In this document: positions 1 to 6,653 of the stretch, piece by piece | Position numbering within the stretch: the stretch's first letter is position 1 | Layout: every line of letters starts with the position of its first letter | From: DATARH01 sp035604035 | GTDB lineage: Bacteria > Pseudomonadota > Alphaproteobacteria > ATCC43930 > CGMCC-115725 | Assembly (NCBI GenBank): GCA_035604035.1 | Contig: DATNJF010000403.1 | Span: 1 to 17,218, forward strand | DNA length: 17,218 bases | Direction of reading: 5' to 3' | Position numbers and translations under genes: made by a program | The notes under the pieces: generated by a model | Told to the model about the DNA's origin: nothing | Seen by the model: the letters and a program-made list of their open reading frames with translations, nothing else | The model's database searches: none

Positions 1-230
1 CTGATCGCGGCGATCACAACCTGATCGCCTCGCTCAAGCCGCACGCGCCAATCTGTCTATCGCCGTTTCGGCCCTCACGCCTGCGAAACACAGCGCGTCG
101 GCCGCCTCCGCTGACGCGTTTTTCCACGGCCTCGGGCAGAACCAGTCGACCGACGGGCGAGCCACCGGTGAGCGTTTAGGGCTCCGATAGGCGACCTTCA
201 AACTGAGGGATTACCAACGCGAGAGCGCGC
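1..230. other. Left edge, no gene recognised
   Basis: Short open stretches exist in several frames but none has a start, a ribosome site or a recognisable protein. A small inverted repeat TGATCG / CGATCA (2-7 and 11-16) sits at the edge. It may be the decayed or non-coding flank of a gene lying outside the window. Confidence 0.4.
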
Positions 231-259
231 TTGACTGGCCGAGTCGGCGCTTCTATTTA
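231..259 (+). promoter_or_regulatory. Likely promoter of the arsR-SRPBCC-DUF899-MFS module
   Basis: TTGACT at 231-236 and TATTTA at 254-259 are separated by 17 bases, a good match to a sigma-70 type promoter. The -10 box overlaps the left edge of the AT-rich palindrome at 257-272, which is how a repressor would block it. The predicted transcript starts near 266, about 30 bases before the GTG start of the repressor gene. The call rests on box quality and position only. Confidence 0.5.
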
Positions 260-290
260 ATCAAAAGGTTAATTAACTGGATGGATTAAT
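255..290. promoter_or_regulatory. Candidate ArsR-family operator, two TTAA-type imperfect palindromes
   Basis: An AT-rich island in GC-rich surroundings lies just before the repressor start. TTAATCAAAAGGTTAA (257-272) is an imperfect inverted repeat. A second one, TTAACTGGATGGATTAA (273-289), follows directly, so TTAA half-sites recur four times. ArsR-family dimers bind such AT-rich inverted repeats over their own promoters, so autorepression by the adjacent gene is the natural reading. The binding itself is inferred. Confidence 0.45.
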
Positions 291-294
291 AGAC

Positions 295-633
295 GTGATA
301 CCCGACACCTTGAGCGCGACGTTCGGCGCTCTCGCCGACCCGACCCGGCGGGCGATCCTGGCGCGGCTCAGCCTCGGCGAGGCGTCGGTCACCGAACTCG
401 CCGAGCCGTTCGCGATGAGCCTGCCGGCGGTGTCGAAGCACCTGAAGGTGCTCGAGCGGGCCGGGCTGATTTCGCGCAGCCGCGAGGCGCAATGGCGGCC
501 CTGCCGGCTCGCGCCGGAACCGCTCAAGGACGCGACCGATTGGCTCGCAGAGTTTCGCCGCTTCTGGGATGAAAGCCTCGACCGGCTGGCCGAGCATCTG
601 CGCGAGCTGCAGACGAAAGGCCAAGCGACATGA
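295..633 (+). CDS. ArsR-family winged-helix transcriptional repressor
   Basis: A 112-residue DNA-binding repressor. The N-terminus has the family phrase ALADPTRRAIL (residues 12-22). The recognition region follows at about residues 31-60, with AVSKHLKVLERAGLI. It has a single cysteine (C70) and no CxC metal-binding pair, so it is probably not an arsenic or zinc sensor. It belongs to the subgroup usually paired with an SRPBCC/AHSA1 gene. The start is a GTG at 295 with only a weak ribosome site (GGATGG, about 10 bases upstream). The stop overlaps the next start by 4 bases (ATGA), so the two genes are translationally coupled. It probably represses its own operon through the AT-rich palindromes just upstream. 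The inducing signal is unknown. Confidence 0.9.
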   Translation: MIPDTLSATFGALADPTRRAILARLSLGEASVTELAEPFAMSLPAVSKHLKVLERAGLISRSREAQWRPCRLAPEPLKDATDWLAEFRRFWDESLDRLAEHLRELQTKGQAT

Positions 634-1085
634 GCGACGACCGCACGCTGGTGATCAAGCGGGTGCTCGACGCCCCCCGCGAACTTGTTTTCGCCGCCTG
701 GGTCGATCCGGCGCAGGCGGCGCAATGGTGGGGGCCAAAGGGCTTCACCACCGTATCAGCCGAAATGGACGTTCGGGTTGGCGGCGAATGGCGGCGGCGC
801 ATGCGCTCGCCCGATGGTCCCGAACACCGCTCCCGCGGGGTCTATCGCGAGATCGTCAGGCCGGAACGGCTGGTCTTCACCTTTTGCTGGGAACAAGGCG
901 GCGCTCCCGGGCACGGGCCCGAAACCGTCGTCACCCTGATTTTTGCCGACCTCGGCAGCGGCCGCACCGAGCTCACCCTGCACCAGGCGCCATTCGCAAC
1001 GGTTGCGGGGCGCGACGACCACCGCACCGGCTGGTCGGGCGCGCTGGAGCGCCTGGCCGATTATCTCAAAGCCCGCGTCAACTGA
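630..1085 (+). CDS. SRPBCC (AHSA1/START-like) domain protein
   Basis: A 151-residue protein of the activator-of-Hsp90-ATPase-like SRPBCC superfamily, a helix-grip fold enclosing a hydrophobic cavity. The family pattern is visible: a first strand ending in RVLDAPRELVFAAWVDP (residues 11-27), then QWWGPKGF (32-39), GGEWRRRM (51-58), and a C-terminal helix with GWSGALERLADYL. Members bind small hydrophobic ligands or act in stress and detoxification, but the ligand here cannot be told from sequence. It starts inside the stop codon of the ArsR gene. Repressor plus AHSA1 pairs like this are very common, and the SRPBCC protein is thought to be the effector of the operon. The Hsp90 co-chaperone role of the eukaryotic namesake should not be assumed. 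Confidence 0.88.
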   Translation: MSDDRTLVIKRVLDAPRELVFAAWVDPAQAAQWWGPKGFTTVSAEMDVRVGGEWRRRMRSPDGPEHRSRGVYREIVRPERLVFTFCWEQGGAPGHGPETVVTLIFADLGSGRTELTLHQAPFATVAGRDDHRTGWSGALERLADYLKARVN

Positions 1086-1096
1086 GGAGACGAGCC

Positions 1097-1822
1097 ATGG
1101 AACACCAGATCGTTTCGCGCGAGGAATGGGTCGAGGCGCGCAAGGCGCTGCTGGCGAAGGAGAAGGAGTGGACGCGGCTGCGCGACCAACTGAGCGCCGA
1201 GCGTCGCGCCCTGCCCTGGGTCCGGATCGACAAGGAATATTTGTTCGAGGGACCGAACGGCCGCGAGACGCTGGGCGACCTCTTCGCCGGGCGCAGCCAG
1301 CTCGTCATCAAGCATTTCATGCTGGGGCCGGGATGGACGGACCCCTGCGTCGGTTGCTCGTTCGAATCGGACCATATCGACGGGGTCGTGATCCATCTCG
1401 AACATCACGACGTCTCCTATGTCGCGGTGTCGCGAGCCCCCTACCCCGAGATCGCCGCCGCAAAGCAGCGCATGGGCTGGCATTTCAAGTGGCTGTCGTC
1501 GTTCGACAGCGACTTCAACTACGACTTCAACGTCTCGTTCACCCCTGAGCAAATCGCCGCCGGCCAGGCCACCTACAACTACCGCGCGGGGGCGAAACCG
1601 ATGGAGGAAATGTCGGGGCGCAGCATCTTCTACAAGGACGAAAGCGGTGCGGTCTTCCACACCTATTCGTCATTCGCGCGCGGCGGCGAGGTGATGCTCA
1701 GCACCTACGCGCTGCTCGACATGACGCCGAAGGGGCGCAACGAAAAGAGCAATCTGGGCGATTGGGTGAAGCTCCACGACCGCTACGACGCCGCGGACGG
1801 CGCGAAATGCTGTCATAGTTAG
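1097..1822 (+). CDS. DUF899 family thioredoxin-like protein
   Basis: A 241-residue protein of the DUF899 family, which has a thioredoxin-like fold and no established reaction. Visible family features are an N-terminal helix with EKEWTRLRDQL (residues 22-32), ALPWVRIDKEY (38-48), and the segment FMLGPGWTDPCVGCSF (74-89) with a CxxC pair at C84 and C87. A central block around GWHFKWLSSFDSDFNYDF follows. The CxxC sits where a thioredoxin active site would be, so a redox role is plausible but inferred. The ATG at 1097 is chosen over upstream in-frame starts because GAGGAGA at 1084-1090 gives it an ideal ribosome site; the upstream extension lies out of frame inside the SRPBCC gene. Two more cysteines (C238, C239) are next to the C-terminus. 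It lies 11 bases after the SRPBCC gene, in the same operon. Confidence 0.88.
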   Translation: MEHQIVSREEWVEARKALLAKEKEWTRLRDQLSAERRALPWVRIDKEYLFEGPNGRETLGDLFAGRSQLVIKHFMLGPGWTDPCVGCSFESDHIDGVVIHLEHHDVSYVAVSRAPYPEIAAAKQRMGWHFKWLSSFDSDFNYDFNVSFTPEQIAAGQATYNYRAGAKPMEEMSGRSIFYKDESGAVFHTYSSFARGGEVMLSTYALLDMTPKGRNEKSNLGDWVKLHDRYDAADGAKCCHS

Positions 1823-1855
1823 GCTCGGTTCCCAACGTCACCAGGCGAGCTCACC

Positions 1856-3067
1856 ATGAAGCTGTTTTACGGTTGGGTCATCGTCGGCGCCGGGATCGTG
1901 GTGACCTGCATCGGGTTCGGCACCGCGCTGTCGCTCGGCGTTTTTCTGCAGCCGATGTCGGTGGCGACGGGCTGGTCACGCGCCAGCATCTCGGCGGCGG
2001 CCATGGTCGATTTCCTGTGCATGGGCGTCGCTTCGCTGTTCTGGGGCGCGCTGTCGGACCGGATCGGCACACGCCTCGTGGTGATCTCGGGTGGCGCGTT
2101 GCTCGGGCTCGGGTTGATCGTGGCCAGCCGCGCGGCGACGATTGGGCAATTCTTGCTCGCCTTTGCGGTCGTCGGAGCCGCGGCCGGTAGTTTCTACGCG
2201 CCGCTGACCGCGACGGTGACGCGATGGTTCACCCAGCATCGCAGTCTTGCCGTCGCCTTGGTGTCGGCGGGCATCGGCCTCGGCTCGACAACGATCGCAC
2301 CGCTCGCGCGCTGGCTGATCACCGCCTACGATTGGCGCACCGCGTTGTTTACGCTCGGAATCATCGCCTGGCTGCTGATCATCGCGGCCGGCATGCTGGT
2401 GCGGAAGCCGCCGGCCTCAGTGCAAACCGTCGGCGCGGCCAGCGCCGGAGCCGAGCGCGAGTTCACCGTGGCGGAAGCCCTGCGGACGCCGCAATTCGCG
2501 GCGATCGGACTGACCCATTTCGCCTGCTGCGTCGCCCATTCGGGGCCGATCTTCCACATGGTGACCGACGCGATCGATTGCGGCATCGCGCCGATGGCGG
2601 CGGCCACGGTGATCGGCGTCGCCGGGCTCTCGTCGGTCGGCGGCCGCGTCCTGTGCGGCCTGCTCGCCGACCGGTTTGGCGCCAAGGAAACGCTGATCGC
2701 CGGGCTGATGGTTCAGGCGGTGGCGATCAGCCTTTACCTGTTCGTCCGGGACATCAGCGCCTTCTATGCGCTGGGCATGCTGTTCGGTCTCGCCTATGGC
2801 GGGATCATGCCGCTCTACGCGACCTTGGTGCGCGAGTATTTTGGCGCGAGGATCATGGGCACCGTGTTTGGCGCGGTGGCGATGCTGTCGACGCTCGGCA
2901 TGGCGGTGGGGCCGTGGACCGGCGGGTGGATTTACGATAATTTCGGCGGCTATTTCTGGCTTTACATCGCCTCATGCGCGATCGGATTGGGCGCGGTGGC
3001 GATCGCCGCCACCTTCCGTCCGCCGGAAGCCCGGGCGCTGCAGCCGAGCCTCGCCACGGGCGGCTAA
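1856..3067 (+). CDS. MFS transporter, monocarboxylate / oxalate-formate antiporter-like
   Basis: A 403-residue inner-membrane carrier of the major facilitator superfamily, with about 12 hydrophobic segments in two halves. The start, with YGWVIVGAGIV at residues 5-15, is typical of the oxalate/formate antiporter and monocarboxylate branches. The motif-A loop between helices 2 and 3 reads GALSDRIGTR (about 64-73). A related loop, GLLADRFGAKET, lies in the second half. The substrate is unknown; organic anions are likeliest from the subgroup. It lies 33 bases after the DUF899 gene and could share its transcript, possibly as the efflux or uptake part of the module. The ribosome site is weak. It ends one base before the convergent end of nadC, and no terminator hairpin is visible between them. 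Confidence 0.85.
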   Translation: MKLFYGWVIVGAGIVVTCIGFGTALSLGVFLQPMSVATGWSRASISAAAMVDFLCMGVASLFWGALSDRIGTRLVVISGGALLGLGLIVASRAATIGQFLLAFAVVGAAAGSFYAPLTATVTRWFTQHRSLAVALVSAGIGLGSTTIAPLARWLITAYDWRTALFTLGIIAWLLIIAAGMLVRKPPASVQTVGAASAGAEREFTVAEALRTPQFAAIGLTHFACCVAHSGPIFHMVTDAIDCGIAPMAAATVIGVAGLSSVGGRVLCGLLADRFGAKETLIAGLMVQAVAISLYLFVRDISAFYALGMLFGLAYGGIMPLYATLVREYFGARIMGTVFGAVAMLSTLGMAVGPWTGGWIYDNFGGYFWLYIASCAIGLGAVAIAATFRPPEARALQPSLATGG

Positions 3068-3068
3068 T

Positions 3069-3905
3069 CTAATCGGCGATATCGAGCCCGAGATCGAGGA
3101 TTGGCGCGCTGTGGGTGATCCAGCCGGATGAGATGAGATCGACCCCGGCGGCAGCGATCGCCGGCGCGGTCTCGCGGGTGATGCGGCCGGAAGCTTCGGT
3201 GATCGCCCTTCCCGCCACCATATCGACCGCGCGGCGCAAGGTGTCGGGGTCCATGTTATCGAGCAGCACCGCGTCGATGCCTTCGTCCAACGCCTCGGCG
3301 AGTTGATCGAGGGTATCGACCTCGAGCTCGATCTTGACCAGGTGACCGGCGGCCGCCTTGGCGCGGCGCAACGCCGGGCGCACGCCGCCGGCCATCGCGA
3401 CGTGGTTGTCCTTGATCAGCATCGCGTCGTCGAGGCCGAAGCGGTGGTTGGCGCCGCCACCGAGGCGCACGGCCTCCTTTTCGAGAATGCGCAGGCCGGG
3501 GGTGGTCTTCCGCGTGCAGACGATCTTGGCTTTGTGGCCTTCGATCACATCGGCCAGCGAGCGAGTCGCGGTGGCGACGCCCGACAGCCGGCACAGGAAG
3601 TTGAGCGCGGTGCGCTCCGCCGCCAGCACCGGCCGAGCCGAACCGCTGATCCGGGCGACAGCCTGGCCGCGCTCGATGCGCGCGCCATCGGCGCAGAGGC
3701 GCTTCAATTCCAGCGTGAGATCGAGCAGCTCGAACGCGAGCAACGCGGCGTCGAGCCCGGCCAGAGTTCCGGGCTGGCGCGCGGCGATGACCGCGTCGAT
3801 CCGCGCGTCGGCGGGAACCACCGCATCGGTGGTGATGTCGCCGGCGCGGCCAAGATCCTCGGCCAGCGCGGCGCGGACGATCGGTTCGACAAGCAGACGG
3901 ATCAT
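3069..3905 (-). CDS. nadC: Nicotinate-nucleotide diphosphorylase (carboxylating), NadC
   Basis: Quinolinate phosphoribosyltransferase (EC 2.4.2.19) converts quinolinate and PRPP to nicotinate mononucleotide, CO2 and pyrophosphate in the cytoplasm. This is the third step of de novo NAD synthesis. The 278-residue length is normal. Active-site landmarks are visible: AERTALNFLCRLSGVATATR (residues 96-115), the basic TRKT (131-134), GGGANHR (149-155), AMLIKDNH with K165, the acidic E194 and D216, and the C-terminal EASGRI and SSGWITH glycine-rich loops. It starts 3 bases after the nadA stop, so it is translated with nadA as an operon. Transcription runs leftward and converges on the MFS gene. No nadB lies between nadA and nadC, unlike many nadABC clusters. 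Confidence 0.97.
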   Translation of the reverse strand: MIRLLVEPIVRAALAEDLGRAGDITTDAVVPADARIDAVIAARQPGTLAGLDAALLAFELLDLTLELKRLCADGARIERGQAVARISGSARPVLAAERTALNFLCRLSGVATATRSLADVIEGHKAKIVCTRKTTPGLRILEKEAVRLGGGANHRFGLDDAMLIKDNHVAMAGGVRPALRRAKAAAGHLVKIELEVDTLDQLAEALDEGIDAVLLDNMDPDTLRRAVDMVAGRAITEASGRITRETAPAIAAAGVDLISSGWITHSAPILDLGLDIAD

Positions 3906-3908
3906 CGC

Positions 3909-4919
3909 TCAGCCCAGTTCGAGCATGCGCTCGACGGCGCGGCGGGCGGGCGCGGCGATCTCAGCCGGCACGGTCACCTCATGGGTCATGGTTTCGAGCG
4001 CGTGGCGGATATTGCCGAGGGTGATGCGCTTCATGTGCGGGCAGAGGTTGCACGGCCGCACGAAGTCGAGATCGGGGTATTGCACCGCGACGTTGTCGCT
4101 CATCGAGCATTCGGTCAGCAGCACCACGCGAGCCGGGCGCTTCTGGCCGACATAATCGGCCATCGCTGCGGTCGAGCCGGTGAAGTCGCATTCGGCGACG
4201 ACCTCGGGCGGGCATTCGGGATGCGCCAGCACGATGACGCCAGGGTAATTGGCGCGCATCTCCTGCACATCGGTGGCGGTGAAGCGCTCGTGCACCTCGC
4301 AATGACCCTTCCAGGCGATGATCTTGACTTCGGTCTGCGCCGCGATGTTGCGGGCGAGGTATTCGTCCGGGATCATGATGACCTCGGGACACCCGAGCGC
4401 CTCGACGATCTTCTTGGCGTTGCCCGAAGTGCAGCAGATGTCGCTCTCCGCCTTCACCGCAGCGGAGGTGTTGACGTAGGTGACGATCGGCACGCCCGGG
4501 TGCCGCGCGCGCAGCAGCCGCACATCCGCCGCAGTGATCGACTCGGCGAGCGAGCAGCCGGCCCTCGTGTCCGGGATCAGCACGGTCTTTTCCGGGTTTA
4601 GCAGCTTCGCGGTCTCGGCCATGAAATGGACGCCGGCGAGGACGATCACGTCGGCGTCGGTGCGCGCCGCTTCGCGCGCCAGCGCCAGGCTGTCGCCGAC
4701 AATGTCCGCGACGGTGTGGAAGATGTCGGGGGTCTGGTAGTTGTGCGCCAGGACGACCGCGTTGCGCTCCTTCTTCAGCCGGAGGATCGCTGTGATGTCC
4801 TCAGCCAGTATCGGCCACTCGATCGCCGGCACATGCTTTTCGACCCGATGGTAGAGCTCGGGCAGCGGCAGGTTTGGGCGGGCGCCGGGGAAATTGGCGG
4901 GGACGGCAGGCTGCAACAC
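3909..4919 (-). CDS. nadA: Quinolinate synthase NadA (4Fe-4S)
   Basis: Quinolinate synthase (EC 2.5.1.72) condenses iminoaspartate with dihydroxyacetone phosphate to give quinolinate, using a [4Fe-4S] cluster with one open iron site. From the chosen GTG the protein has 336 residues. Visible motifs are LAHNYQ (57-62), AGCSLAE with C122, TYVNTSAAVKAESD (147-160), AHPECPPEV with C236, and CNLCPHMK with C290 and C293. C122, C236 and one of C290/C293 are the likely cluster ligands. The GTG at 4919 is preferred to an in-frame start at 4982 because AGGAGG (4925-4930) lies 5 bases upstream and the extra 21 residues would cover a hairpin and an operator-like palindrome. It is the first gene of nadA-nadC. 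Regulation by NadQ through the upstream palindromes is inferred. Confidence 0.97.
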   Translation of the reverse strand: MLQPAVPANFPGARPNLPLPELYHRVEKHVPAIEWPILAEDITAILRLKKERNAVVLAHNYQTPDIFHTVADIVGDSLALAREAARTDADVIVLAGVHFMAETAKLLNPEKTVLIPDTRAGCSLAESITAADVRLLRARHPGVPIVTYVNTSAAVKAESDICCTSGNAKKIVEALGCPEVIMIPDEYLARNIAAQTEVKIIAWKGHCEVHERFTATDVQEMRANYPGVIVLAHPECPPEVVAECDFTGSTAAMADYVGQKRPARVVLLTECSMSDNVAVQYPDLDFVRPCNLCPHMKRITLGNIRHALETMTHEVTVPAEIAAPARRAVERMLELG

Positions 4920-4924
4920 GGTTT

Positions 4925-4930
4925 CCTCCT
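4925..4930 (-). promoter_or_regulatory. Ribosome binding site that fixes the nadA GTG start
   Basis: AGGAGG on the minus strand, 5 bases before GTG at 4919. It is the strongest ribosome site near the 5' end of nadA and decides between the GTG start and the longer in-frame start at 4982. It abuts the palindrome at 4930-4950. Confidence 0.75.
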
Positions 4931-4950
4931 TATACTCATTCTGAGCATTT
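4930..4950. promoter_or_regulatory. Candidate NadQ operator 1 (leader-proximal palindrome)
   Basis: Read on the minus strand the core is ATGCTCAGAATGAGTAT (4948 to 4932), an inverted repeat ATGCTCA / TGAGTAT with a 3-base centre and one arm mismatch. It abuts the nadA ribosome site. Its core matches the palindrome at 5000-5020 at 12 of 17 positions, and both share the pattern AT-N-CT, seven bases, AG-N-AT. The assignment to NadQ is an inference from the neighbouring regulator gene. Confidence 0.5.
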
Positions 4951-4965
4951 CTCAGCTCTGGAAAA

Positions 4966-4993
4966 GCCGGACGGGAGGTCAAAGCCGTCCGGC
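4966..4993 (-). terminator. Leader hairpin of nadA, possible attenuator
   Basis: On the nadA transcript strand, GCCGGACGG pairs perfectly with CCGTCCGGC (9 bp, 10-base loop) and is followed by TTTTCC. It lies inside the predicted nadA leader, between the two palindromes. The four-T run is short, so it would be a weak terminator at best. It could act as an attenuator, as a stabilising stem or only as structure. No leader peptide or alternative pairing was identified. Confidence 0.35.
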
Positions 4994-4999
4994 GCTGGG

Positions 5000-5020
5000 T
5001 TATGCTAGATATGAGAATAA
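5000..5020. promoter_or_regulatory. Candidate NadQ operator 2, overlapping the nadA -10 box
   Basis: The plus-strand core ATGCTAGATATGAGAAT (5002-5018) has outer arms TTAT-N-CT and AG-N-ATAA. It is related to the palindrome at 4930-4950, and the two centres are 70 bases apart. It covers the predicted -10 hexamer (5014-5019), where a bound repressor would block nadA transcription. Assignment to NadQ is inferred. Confidence 0.5.
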
Positions 5021-5041
5021 GTCGTCAGCGGGCCGCGTCAA
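5014..5041 (-). promoter_or_regulatory. Likely nadA-nadC promoter
   Basis: On the minus strand TTGACG (5041 to 5036) is followed after 16 bases by TATTCT (5019 to 5014), a good sigma-70 type promoter pointing at nadA. Transcription would start near 5007, giving a leader of roughly 88 bases that contains the 4966-4993 hairpin and the 4930-4950 palindrome. Confidence 0.5.
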
Positions 5042-5089
5042 GTCCCTCATTTATCATTTTTTGATGACCTCCGCTCGGTACGACCCGCT

Positions 5090-5110
5090 GGCGAAAACGC
5101 CATTTTCGCC
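5090..5110. repeat. Perfect 8-5-8 inverted repeat in the nadA / small-gene intergenic region
   Basis: GGCGAAAA (5090-5097) and TTTTCGCC (5103-5110) are perfect inverted arms around CGCCA. It lies in the roughly 325-base stretch between the nadA start and the small exported protein gene at 5245, where I see no gene. It could be a protein-binding site or a small RNA hairpin. No T-run follows on the plus strand. Confidence 0.4.
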
Positions 5111-5244
5111 CGCCACCATGGCCGGCCGATATGCTTAAACCAATGTTAACCTTGGCTTTTGCGCCGTTTTTAAGAAATTCGGAACCCTCATGGCTCAAAG
5201 TCGTTTACGGTTACGGGGTGGGATAGTTTCCGGTGAGAGTGGCT

Positions 5245-5631
5245 ATGAAACTCATTATGTTGCCCCTGCTTATATCCGTCGCTTATGTCGGGTTCGAGCA
5301 CCGAGATGCGGCTATCGATCTTTACCGCGCTGCCTACCCCTCCGATCCGGTCAAGCGCGAAGCTCTGGAGCAATGCGCACGCATTGATCCGAACTTCAAT
5401 CGCCTGGATACGATCGATCGGGACAAATGCTACTCCGCGATCGCGGTACGGGCCCCAGTCGCCATGGCCCCTGGCCCCAGCCCGTCCTATGCGCAGAACC
5501 CCAGTCACCTGCCGGGTAGCGACATTCGACGCCAAGAGGCGAACGACAGCTACCGGTTGGCGCGAGCCCCAGGGGCCGCCTCAATGGTGCCCTCTCCACA
5601 TCCCGTGTCGCGAAACAAGCTGAGCCCGTAA
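5245..5631 (+). CDS. Small exported or membrane-anchored protein of unknown function
   Basis: About 128 residues from the ATG at 5245; a GTG at 5233 would add four residues. The N-terminus MKLIMLPLLISVAYVGF is a short hydrophobic segment that could be an uncleaved anchor or a weak signal peptide. A compact middle part follows, with PSDPVKREALEQCARIDPNF, then NRLDTIDRDKCY with two cysteines 22 residues apart. I have an impression of having seen this block in small hypothetical proteins of alphaproteobacteria. The last 60 residues are rich in Pro, Ala and Ser and look disordered. The C-terminus converges on nadQ 8 bases away, with no clear terminator. No function can be assigned. Composition and organised sequence support a real gene. 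Confidence 0.65.
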   Translation: MKLIMLPLLISVAYVGFEHRDAAIDLYRAAYPSDPVKREALEQCARIDPNFNRLDTIDRDKCYSAIAVRAPVAMAPGPSPSYAQNPSHLPGSDIRRQEANDSYRLARAPGAASMVPSPHPVSRNKLSP

Positions 5632-5639
5632 GGCCAACT

Positions 5640-6653
5640 TCAAACCACGGCGCTCCCCGGCGCCATGCGTCTGCCCCGCAGGCGCAGTCCGGGCGCCGGG
5701 CGCTCGAGCAGCACCTCGGGCCGGAACCGCACGAGGCGCGCCGGGCGACCGCCGGTCGCGGCGCTGATCTCGCCAGTCTCCTCGACCAGACCCTGCTGCT
5801 CGACGAGGCGACGGAAATTCTGCTTGTGCAGCCGCACTCCGGACAGCGCCTCGACGGTGTGCTGAAGCTGCGACAGCGTGAAGGCGGGCGGCATCAGCTC
5901 GAAGACAACCGGGCGGTACTTGATCTTGCCGCGCAGCCGGCCGACCGCGGTAGCGAGGATGCGGCGATGGTCGACCGCCATCGCAACGCCGGTGCCGGCG
6001 GCTTCACCCGTCCGGCCCTGATCGCGGGCCGCTTCGGCGACGAGCCCGGCCTCGTAGAGGAGCTCGTAGCGCTCCAGCACGAGTTCCTCGTTCCATGACG
6101 CGGCTTGCAGGCCGAAGGCAACCTGGCTGCGCACCTCGCGCAGCCGCGCCTCGGCCTCGTTTGGCGCCGTGGCGGTCCAAGCCGCGAGGCCCTCCTCGAT
6201 CGGCGTCAGGGTCGGCGGCCTGCCGTCGCGCCAATCCTCCCAGGGGAAATAGCGGTAGCAGCTCTGCCACACCGCCTCTGCCGAACCGCCCGTGCGCATC
6301 TCGCGCACCAGCGCGAGATAGGCGACGGTGAGCGCTGGGTCCTCGACCGCGCCGGCACCGACCAGCCGATCGCGGTCGCCGAAGGTGTAAAGCTGTTCGA
6401 CATAACCGAGGCGCTGGCTGGTCTGCCTCTCAACCCAGGTTCTGAGCCCGATCTCCAGCGTCCGGTGCTCGGCCTCAAGCGGGCCGGCGGGCAAGGCCTC
6501 GACGGTCGCGCCGTGACGGATGGTCAGCACCCGCGGCTCATGCTCGCTGGCCGCGACGATGACCGCGCCCAAACCGATCGACAGCGCCGCGCCGCGCCCA
6601 GTGGTCGGGATCCCTGTTCCTGGCTTGCGCCGTATCGCCGTGACGCCATGCAT
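5640..6653 (-). CDS. nadQ: NadQ-type NAD biosynthesis regulator (Nudix-related, winged helix)
   Basis: A 337-residue protein of the family annotated as NAD regulator in alphaproteobacteria (COG4111), related to the NrtR Nudix-derived repressors. Residues about 20-230 form the Nudix-like part; I see no intact Nudix catalytic box, consistent with ligand sensing rather than hydrolysis. A conserved block LRGKIKYRPVVFELMPPAFTL (240-260) leads into a winged helix-turn-helix, with LQHTVEALSGVRLHKQNFRR at 263-282 and the wing GRPARLVRF at 302-310. It probably represses NAD genes in response to an NAD-related metabolite. The nadA-nadC operon lies about 0.7 kb away on the same strand, with two palindromes in its control region. 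The ATG at 6653 has no clear ribosome site; TAGAAT lies 8 bases upstream, so a leaderless message is possible. Confidence 0.85.
   Translation of the reverse strand: MHGVTAIRRKPGTGIPTTGRGAALSIGLGAVIVAASEHEPRVLTIRHGATVEALPAGPLEAEHRTLEIGLRTWVERQTSQRLGYVEQLYTFGDRDRLVGAGAVEDPALTVAYLALVREMRTGGSAEAVWQSCYRYFPWEDWRDGRPPTLTPIEEGLAAWTATAPNEAEARLREVRSQVAFGLQAASWNEELVLERYELLYEAGLVAEAARDQGRTGEAAGTGVAMAVDHRRILATAVGRLRGKIKYRPVVFELMPPAFTLSQLQHTVEALSGVRLHKQNFRRLVEQQGLVEETGEISAATGGRPARLVRFRPEVLLERPAPGLRLRGRRMAPGSAVV

Noticed and set aside
1..191. A truncated gene entering from the left edge (an open frame from base 3 to a stop near 191)
   Set aside because: The translation is arginine/proline-rich with no recognisable domain, and equal open stretches occur on the other strand; support is too weak to call a gene.
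569..1096. Upstream in-frame extension of the DUF899 gene
   Set aside because: It overlaps the SRPBCC gene in another frame and has no ribosome site, while the ATG at 1097 has an ideal one and the family N-terminus.
3303..4601. A 432-residue open frame on the plus strand opposite nadC and nadA
   Set aside because: It is antisense to two well-recognised enzymes, crosses the nadC-nadA junction, and reads as GC-rich shadow sequence without any family motif.
4920..4982. 21-residue N-terminal extension of NadA from an ATG at 4982
   Set aside because: It would make the ribosome site, a palindrome and half of the leader hairpin coding. The GTG at 4919 has AGGAGG at proper spacing and gives the usual NadA length.
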